A stretch of 50,840 nt of DNA, from contig LNEG01000102.1 in NCBI GenBank assembly GCA_001464865.1, positions 1 through 50,840 of the forward strand, read 5' to 3'. Numbering within the stretch: position 1 is the stretch's first letter; every line of letters begins with the position of its first letter. The position numbers were made by a program, and so were the translations under genes. The notes under the pieces are model-generated. The model did no database searches. It saw only the letters and a program-made list of their open reading frames with translations, and was not told the DNA's origin. Of this stretch, positions 45,775 through 50,840 are shown one piece after another. Source of the stretch: Burkholderiales bacterium Ga0074133 (GTDB lineage: Bacteria > Pseudomonadota > Gammaproteobacteria > Burkholderiales > Burkholderiaceae_C).

Positions 45775-46497
45775 ATGAATCCGCTCACCATCAAAGTCGC
45801 CTGTTCGAACTGCAACCTGCGGGAGCTGTGCATGCCCGTGGGCCTGAACGATGAACAACTGCAACGCATCGACGAAGTAGTGGCTGTGCGACGCAAGGTC
45901 AAGCGCGGCGCAACGCTGTTTCGCAACGGCGAGACGTTTACGTCCCTGTACGCCATTCGCACGGGTTTTTTCAAGACATGCGTGGCCACGGAAGATGGGC
46001 GCGACCAAGTGACAGGCTTTCAGATGGCGGGCGAGATCATCGGGCTCGACGGCATCGTGAACGACCACCACACGTGTGACGCTGTGGCACTGGAAGACGC
46101 TGAAGTCTGCGTCATGCCGTTTGACCGCATCGAGGAACTGTCGCGCGAGGTGACGGCCCTGCAGCACCACGTGCACAAGATCATGAGCCGCGAAATCGTG
46201 CGCGAGCACGGCGTGATGCTGCTGCTGGGCAGCATGCGTGCGGAAGAGCGCCTGGCCGCCTTCCTGCTGAACCTTGTGCAGCGCCTGCATGCCAGGGGCT
46301 TCTCGCAGACCGAACTGGTGCTGCGCATGACCCGTGAGGAGATCGGCAGCTACCTGGGCCTCAAGCTCGAAACTGTCAGCCGTACCTTCTCCAAGTTCGT
46401 TGACGAGAACATCGTCGAGGTCAAACAGCGGCATGTGCGCATCCTGGACACCGATGCGCTGCGCCGTATCGTCAACAGCCAGCAACCCTGCCACTAA
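45775..46497 (+). CDS. fnr: FNR/Anr family oxygen-sensing regulator
   Basis: A 240-residue CRP-FNR family regulator. The 4Fe-4S ligands are present: C10, C13 and C19 (CSNCNLREL then C) and C112 (aligned with E. coli C122). The helix-turn-helix lies at ~186-210 (MTREEIGSYLGLKLETVSRTF) and the E-x2-S-R specificity residues fit FNR boxes. The start ATG 45775 gives the family N-terminus; the TTG at 45640 is inside an FNR box and is not the start. Likely controls hemN, itself and the cco genes. Confidence 0.94.
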   Translation: MNPLTIKVACSNCNLRELCMPVGLNDEQLQRIDEVVAVRRKVKRGATLFRNGETFTSLYAIRTGFFKTCVATEDGRDQVTGFQMAGEIIGLDGIVNDHHTCDAVALEDAEVCVMPFDRIEELSREVTALQHHVHKIMSREIVREHGVMLLLGSMRAEERLAAFLLNLVQRLHARGFSQTELVLRMTREEIGSYLGLKLETVSRTFSKFVDENIVEVKQRHVRILDTDALRRIVNSQQPCH

Positions 46498-46697
46498 GGT
46501 TGCCAGTCGCGAAGTAGTTACCGCACATTTGGCTCCCTAGCCAGCCTGAAAGTGCCTGGCTTGGTTTGACTTGGCGTGCTGGCGAATGCAAAGGCCTGTA
46601 CGCCGCGAACCCCTCGCTCACTGCCCGGGTCAGTTCGCTGCTTCAAGCCCCCATTCAATCAAGAGCACTCTGGTAGCGTAGCGGTGGCTGGATGCCT

Positions 46698-46991
46698 TCA
46701 GGTGCAGCCTGAAGTCTTGCGGCAATCCTCAGGCCGTTCCCCGTCAGGTACCGGGCACCGGTTGAGTTCAAACGGAGACATGGCCAGCAAGGTAGTCAAT
46801 CCGCTGGACACCATGGTGACCATCCAGAAGGCAAAAAAGGCCAAGGTGTAGACCCCTTCCCGCGAGAGCGGCACGGGCTGACCAAACCAGTGCAGGTCAT
46901 GCGGATCGACCAGTGCGAAGACCAGCATCTCCAGCACGCCTGCCATCAGAAAGGCGGGCCATGCTATCCACATCAGGCGTTGGGTCCACAT
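46698..46991 (-). CDS. Small membrane protein in the cco cluster
   Basis: A 97-residue protein with two predicted membrane helices (about 8-30 and 46-70) and a hydrophilic tail with three cysteines (RCPVPDGERPEDCRKTSGC). A good GAGGAG ribosome binding site precedes the ATG, which supports it as a gene. It sits 89 bp after ccoH on the same strand. I recognise no named family; similar small genes occur at this place in related genomes, from memory. A role in cbb3 oxidase assembly or function is only a guess by position. Confidence 0.72.
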   Translation of the reverse strand: MWTQRLMWIAWPAFLMAGVLEMLVFALVDPHDLHWFGQPVPLSREGVYTLAFFAFWMVTMVSSGLTTLLAMSPFELNRCPVPDGERPEDCRKTSGCT

Positions 46992-47080
46992 AGCGCTTGT
47001 CTCCTCTTTTTCTCATGATCGGTTGGCACAGACGCCCACCGGGTCTGCACGCGCAGGCCCGCCTGCGCTTGTGCTGTGCA

Positions 47081-47362
47081 TCAGCGCGGCGCGTCTTGGG
47101 CAGGTGTGGCCGCGTGGTTGCGACCCTTGACGGCCGGAAGCAGGCTCTTGTCGGTCCCCTGCAGGGTCTTGTTGATCTCCACGCCCTGGCGGTAGTAATC
47201 CTCCGCCACCACGGGGTCGGGCCGCGAGATAGCCAGCCACAGGGTGACAAACCCGGCAATGATCACGATGACCGGGCCAGCAATGATCAGCCATACGTGG
47301 CCGAATTTCCACCACGGTGCTGCAACGGGTGCCGAAGCGTCTAGAACTGCATTGGATGCCAT
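47081..47362 (-). CDS. ccoH: CcoH/FixH family assembly protein
   Basis: A 93-residue single-helix membrane protein needed for cbb3 oxidase assembly. Helix about 24-46 (VWLIIAGPVIVIIAGFVTLW), then the FixH signature DPVVAEDYYRQGVEINKTLQ. It is shorter than many FixH proteins (about 150 residues), having lost the periplasmic beta-rich part. A GGAGAG site precedes the ATG. 70 bp downstream of ccoG. Confidence 0.85.
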   Translation of the reverse strand: MASNAVLDASAPVAAPWWKFGHVWLIIAGPVIVIIAGFVTLWLAISRPDPVVAEDYYRQGVEINKTLQGTDKSLLPAVKGRNHAATPAQDAPR

Positions 47363-47432
47363 GGAACTCTCTCCTTTGAATAGATCACAGCCCGGTAAAG
47401 AGCTCTGGCGGTTGCACCGCGGATGAAACAGA

Positions 47433-48881
47433 TCAGCGCGGCACCAGGAAAACCGATTTTTCCGTGACATGAACTGCTGAACCTGCGGCCTGCACGTCAA
47501 AGTGCACTGGATGCGAGCCCGGCGGAGCAGACCCGTAAGGTATCTGCAGCCGCACAGCCACCCAGCGCGACTCCGCGGGCCCGATCTCCACATCTCCGTC
47601 GATCGATGTCTCAAGTCCCTGCAGGCCACGAGCAGTGATCTGGTAGCGCTGCGTGCCTTCGGTCGCATTCATGACCTGCAGCCGGTAGATGTTCTCAAGC
47701 TTGCCATCCGCCACGATGCGCGACAAGGCAGCACGGTCGCGCACCACGTCCACTTTCAGCGGGGTGCGTGTGACCAGGCTGGCCAGCATGGCGACGCACA
47801 GCGCGACCAGAACCGCGCTGTAGACCAGCACCCGCGGCCGGAACACGCGCTGCATGATTTGCGACTGGCTCCAGCGTCGGGCCACGGCGTTCTGGGTAGA
47901 AAACCGGATAAGCCCCTTGGGGTACTGCATCTTGTCCATGACGGTGTTGCACGCATCCACGCACAGGCCACAGCCGATGCACTCGTACTGCAGTCCCTTG
48001 CGGATGTCGATGCCTACAGGGCACACCTGGACGCACAGCGTGCAGTCGATGCAATCACCCAGACCCTTGGCCTTGTAGTCCACAGTCTTGTTCCGTGGAC
48101 CGCGCGGCTCGCCGCGCTCGCCGTCGTAGCTGACGATGAGCGTGTCCTTGTCGAACATCGCGCTCTGGAAACGTGCATAGGGGCACATGTACTTGCAGAC
48201 CTGCTCGCGCATGTAGCCCGCGTTGCCATAGGTGGCAAAGCCATAGAACAGCACCCAGAATATCTGCCAGCTTCCCTGCAGGGCCAGCAGCTCGCCGCCC
48301 AGTTCGCGGATCGGCACGAAATAGCCGACGAAGGTAAAGCCGGTCCACAGCGCCACGGTCAGCCATGCCACCTGCTTGAAAAACTTCTTGCGGACTTTCT
48401 CGAAACTCCAGGGACCATTGTCCAGCCGCAAGCGCGCGCTGCGATCCCCCTCGATCTTGTGCTCTATCCACATGAAGATCTCGGTGTACACCGTCTGCGG
48501 GCAGGCAAAGCCGCACCACAGCCGACCCGCCACAGCCGTGAACAGAAAAAGCGACAACGCCGAGATGATCAGCAGGCCGGTCAGGTAGATGAAGTCCTGC
48601 GGGTAGAGCACCAGCCCGAAGATGTAGAAACGCCGCGCACCCAGGTCGAACAGCACCATCTGGCGCTGGCCCCACTCCAGCCATGGCACCCCGTAGAACG
48701 CCAACTGGGTCAGGGCCACCATGGCCCAGCGCCAGCGTGCAAAGACGCCGCTGATGGAGCGGGGGTATATCTTCTTCTGGGCTTCGTAGAGCGAGACGAT
48801 CTCACTTCCCGCCGGGGCATCGGAAGATGTGACCGGGCTGATCGGAATGACCTTGCGAGCTGGCCCGCTGGGTGTATTCAT
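47433..48881 (-). CDS. ccoG: CcoG/FixG cytochrome oxidase accessory protein
   Basis: A 482-residue membrane iron-sulfur protein that helps deliver copper to cbb3 oxidase. It has several helices, the motif CGFACPQTVYTEIFMWIE, a CKYMCPYARFQSAM segment, then two ferredoxin-type 4Fe-4S clusters (CIDCTLCVQVCP and CIGCGLCVDAC), and a C-terminal periplasmic domain. Length is standard. A terminator lies between ccoP and this gene, so it may have its own promoter in the 48-bp AT-rich gap. Confidence 0.94.
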   Translation of the reverse strand: MNTPSGPARKVIPISPVTSSDAPAGSEIVSLYEAQKKIYPRSISGVFARWRWAMVALTQLAFYGVPWLEWGQRQMVLFDLGARRFYIFGLVLYPQDFIYLTGLLIISALSLFLFTAVAGRLWCGFACPQTVYTEIFMWIEHKIEGDRSARLRLDNGPWSFEKVRKKFFKQVAWLTVALWTGFTFVGYFVPIRELGGELLALQGSWQIFWVLFYGFATYGNAGYMREQVCKYMCPYARFQSAMFDKDTLIVSYDGERGEPRGPRNKTVDYKAKGLGDCIDCTLCVQVCPVGIDIRKGLQYECIGCGLCVDACNTVMDKMQYPKGLIRFSTQNAVARRWSQSQIMQRVFRPRVLVYSAVLVALCVAMLASLVTRTPLKVDVVRDRAALSRIVADGKLENIYRLQVMNATEGTQRYQITARGLQGLETSIDGDVEIGPAESRWVAVRLQIPYGSAPPGSHPVHFDVQAAGSAVHVTEKSVFLVPR

Positions 48882-48929
48882 GGTGTCTCGACTGCGTTGA
48901 AGCCAGAAAGCAAAAGCAAAAATGAAGCC

Positions 48930-48956
48930 AAAAAGGGCAACGCCTGCGCGTTGCCC
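48930..48956 (-). terminator. Intrinsic terminator between ccoP and ccoG
   Basis: A perfect 9-bp stem (GGGCAACGC with GCGTTGCCC, loop GCAG on the minus strand) followed directly by TTTTT. It starts 9 bp after the ccoP stop codon, so it should end or thin the ccoNOQP message ahead of ccoG and ccoH. Confidence 0.85.
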
Positions 48957-48965
48957 GAGGGGCGG

Positions 48966-49883
48966 TCAGCGTGCCGCCGCGACCTGCTTGTTCGACAGGC
49001 CCCACACATAGGCCGACAGCACACCAATCTGCGCGTCGGTCAGCTTGTCTGCCTGTGCAGGCATCTGGTTGACCTTGCCGTTGTTGATGATGGCCGTAAT
49101 GGCAGCCTCACCCCAGCCATGCAGCCAGATGTCGTCGGTCAGGTTGGGTGCGCCCAGCGCCTGGTTGCCCTTGCCGTCCATGCCATGGCATGCCGCGCAT
49201 GCCGTGAATTTGGACTTGCCCAGCGACGCACGCAGCGAGTCGTGCGGGCTGCCAGACAGGCTCAGCACGTAGTGCGACAGGTTGCGCACGTCCTCCGCGG
49301 TGCCCACTGCAGCAGCCATGGGTGGCATGTTGCCGATGCGGCCCTTTTCCAGCGTCTCGCGGATCTTCTCGGGCGCGCCACCGTGCAGCCAGTCGCCGTC
49401 GGCCAGGTTTGGGAATCCCTTGCTGCCGCGAGCGTCCGAGCCGTGGCACTGGGCGCAGTTGTTCATGTACAGCCGCTCGCCGATGGCGCGAGCCTGCGGA
49501 TCCACAGCCACATCTTCAGGCTTCATGGACACAAACCGCGCATACAGGGGCTCAAGCTCAGCCTTGGCCTTGGCCATCTCGGCTTCGTACTCGCCCTTTT
49601 GCGTCCAGCCGAGCTTGCCGCTGAAACTGCCCAGGCCCGGGTAGGCGACCAGGTAGGCCAGGCCAAAGACGATGGTGATGACGAACAGCCACACCCACCA
49701 GCGTGGCAGGGGGTTGTTCATCTCGACCAGGTCCTCGTCCCAGACGTGGCCCGTGGTGTTGTCGGACGTGGCCATGACCTTCTTGCGTCCGGCCATCCAG
49801 AGGAGGATGCCGCAGGCAATGATGCCGACCAGGGTCAGCGTGGTCACAAAGACCGACCAGAAATTGCTGGTGAAGTCACTCAT
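48966..49883 (-). CDS. ccoP: cbb3 oxidase diheme subunit CcoP
   Basis: A 305-residue membrane-anchored cytochrome c subunit of cbb3 oxidase. Two membrane helices (about 9-30 and 62-82), and two haem-binding motifs: CAQCH (143-147) and CAACH (229-233). Electron entry to the terminal oxidase is through this subunit. The sequence NNPLPRWWVWLFVITIVFG is a CcoP signature. It is 24 bp after ccoQ. Confidence 0.95.
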   Translation of the reverse strand: MSDFTSNFWSVFVTTLTLVGIIACGILLWMAGRKKVMATSDNTTGHVWDEDLVEMNNPLPRWWVWLFVITIVFGLAYLVAYPGLGSFSGKLGWTQKGEYEAEMAKAKAELEPLYARFVSMKPEDVAVDPQARAIGERLYMNNCAQCHGSDARGSKGFPNLADGDWLHGGAPEKIRETLEKGRIGNMPPMAAAVGTAEDVRNLSHYVLSLSGSPHDSLRASLGKSKFTACAACHGMDGKGNQALGAPNLTDDIWLHGWGEAAITAIINNGKVNQMPAQADKLTDAQIGVLSAYVWGLSNKQVAAAR

Positions 49884-49907
49884 GGTGTGTTCTCGTTCTG
49901 GTGAAGG

Positions 49908-50045
49908 TCAATCTGTCTCGAAGGGCAGCTGGGCTGCCTCGTCGAACCGGGCTTTGTTACGGCCACGGTAGGCCCAGACCCAGATGCCAATGAAGCAGGC
50001 CATCGATGCCAGGGTGGCGACGATGCGCATGGTGGTGATGTCCAT
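49908..50045 (-). CDS. ccoQ: cbb3 oxidase small subunit CcoQ
   Basis: A 45-residue protein too short for most gene finders: one membrane helix (about 7-25, ending IGIWVWAYRGRN) and a soluble tail FDEAAQLPFETD. The length, helix and RxxNKARFDEAAxLPF tail match the CcoQ/FixQ family, which stabilises the cbb3 complex. It begins 11 bp after the ccoO stop and has GGGAGACC before the ATG. Confidence 0.88.
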   Translation of the reverse strand: MDITTMRIVATLASMACFIGIWVWAYRGRNKARFDEAAQLPFETD

Positions 50046-50056
50046 GGCGGTCTCCC

Positions 50057-50689
50057 TTACTTGAGCGCGCGGCCCATGACCTGCAGGTATGCAATCAGGG
50101 CGTCCATCTCGGTCTTGCCCTTGAGATCAGCAGCCGCTGCAGCGATCTGCTCATCGGTGTAGGGCACGCCCACGGTGCGCAGGGCCTTCATGCGGGGAGC
50201 CACGCTGGCCGGGTCCACGACCGTCTTTTCCAGCCAGGGGTAGGCAGGCATGTTCGACTCGGGTACCACGTCACGCGGGTTGACCAGGTGGATGCGATGC
50301 CATTCATCGCTGTACTTGCCGCCCACGCGGTGCAGGTCCGGGCCCGTGCGCTTGCTGCCCCACTGGAAGGGGTGGTCATACACAAACTCGCCCGCGACGG
50401 AATAGTGGCCATAGCGCAGCGTTTCGGCGCGGAAGGGGCGGATCATCTGCGAGTGGCAGTTGTAGCAGCCCTCGCGGATGTACACATCGCGCCCCACCAG
50501 CTGTACGGAGGTGTAGGGCTCCACACCCTTGACCGCCTCGGTCGTGGACTTCTGGAAGAACAGCGGCACGATCTCGACCAGACCGCCAATGGCGATCACC
50601 AGCAGGATCAGCACGATCATCAGGAAGTTGTTGGTCTCCACCTTTTCATGGGTGAAACCGGTCGAAGTCGAGTTGTTGTTGTTGGACAT
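50057..50689 (-). CDS. ccoO: cbb3 oxidase monoheme subunit CcoO
   Basis: A 210-residue membrane-anchored cytochrome c. A single N-terminal helix (about 22-45) is followed by the haem site [13 protein letters not shown] (C75-H79), then [21 protein letters not shown] text and the axial Met region [12 protein letters not shown] strong AAGGAGA site precedes the ATG. Follows ccoN with a 16-bp gap. Confidence 0.95.
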   Translation of the reverse strand: MSNNNNSTSTGFTHEKVETNNFLMIVLILLVIAIGGLVEIVPLFFQKSTTEAVKGVEPYTSVQLVGRDVYIREGCYNCHSQMIRPFRAETLRYGHYSVAGEFVYDHPFQWGSKRTGPDLHRVGGKYSDEWHRIHLVNPRDVVPESNMPAYPWLEKTVVDPASVAPRMKALRTVGVPYTDEQIAAAAADLKGKTEMDALIAYLQVMGRALK

Positions 50690-50705
50690 GGTTATCTCCT
50701 TCGGC

Positions 50706-50840
50706 TCAGGCATGTGCTGCGTTGACCGCAGGGATGGGCGCCTTGACCGAGCGACCGGAAATGGCGGTCATCCACACGTTCCAGGCCATGATCAACATGC
50801 CGCCCAGACACAGCAGGCCACCCGCCACGCGGATCACGTA
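50706..50840 (-). CDS. ccoN: cbb3 oxidase catalytic subunit CcoN, C-terminal fragment
   Basis: The last 44 codons and stop of ccoN, cut by the window edge. The readable end [20 protein letters not shown] followed by NVWMTAI is the last membrane helix of CcoN, and position before ccoO confirms it. The active-site residues lie outside the window. Confidence 0.9.
   Translation of the reverse strand, partial: YVIRVAGGLLCLGGMLIMAWNVWMTAISGRSVKAPIPAVNAAHA

Overview
The window is high-GC, densely packed bacterial DNA. Gene content and order point to the Betaproteobacteria, family Comamonadaceae, probably Acidovorax or a close relative (inference). The main clues are hemN-fnr-ccoHGPQON, zapB-like/zapA followed by 6S RNA, a YciH with an N-terminal Cys cluster, and a short interspersed repeat with a GCTAT core resembling one I know from this family. 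I see no tRNA, rRNA, insertion sequence, prophage or CRISPR array.

Layout. 0-7.8 kb: group III truncated haemoglobin, small membrane protein, LysR regulator, GNAT acetyltransferase coupled to an orphan LivM permease, DUF3820-YciH-DUF2721 operon, RhlE-type helicase, DUF6172 protein and a PAS-GGDEF cyclase. 8-19.7 kb: chemotaxis receptor, orphan PstS-like protein, RNase D-like nuclease, FadH with a divergent TetR regulator, SlyX/LprI-like/aminotransferase operon, GyrI-like protein, endonuclease III and a membrane diguanylate cyclase. 19.7-21.5 kb: a cobalamin riboswitch with a very long P6-region extension, an unannotated 53-codon ORF with a good ribosome binding site, then cobT. 21.5-24.3 kb: BASS transporter and acyl-CoA ligase.

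24.9-37.3 kb is a twelve-gene minus-strand operon for B12 uptake and late B12 synthesis under a second cobalamin riboswitch: btuB, cobB, cobU, btuF, btuC, btuD, cobO, cbiB, cobD, a HipA-like kinase, a DUF3037 protein, cobQ. Most genes overlap by 1-14 bp or abut. BtuB brings corrinoids across the outer membrane and BtuFCD across the inner membrane; CobO adenosylates, CobB and CobQ amidate, CobD and CbiB make and attach the aminopropanol arm, and CobU and CobT activate the two halves of the nucleotide loop. CobS and the ring-building genes are absent from the window. The kinase/DUF3037 pair has no known role in B12 metabolism and is the best candidate here for an undescribed system.

37.4-50.8 kb: zapB-like/zapA, 6S RNA, a long leader and a TSUP transporter; an overlapping GGDEF-EAL/HD-GYP pair for c-di-GMP turnover; then a microaerobic block with a TauE/SafE-like membrane protein, hemN, fnr (a perfect FNR box between hemN and fnr), a small membrane protein, ccoH, ccoG, an intrinsic terminator, and ccoPQO with the 3' end of ccoN at the window edge.

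All calls come from reading sequence and recalling protein families; no database search was run.
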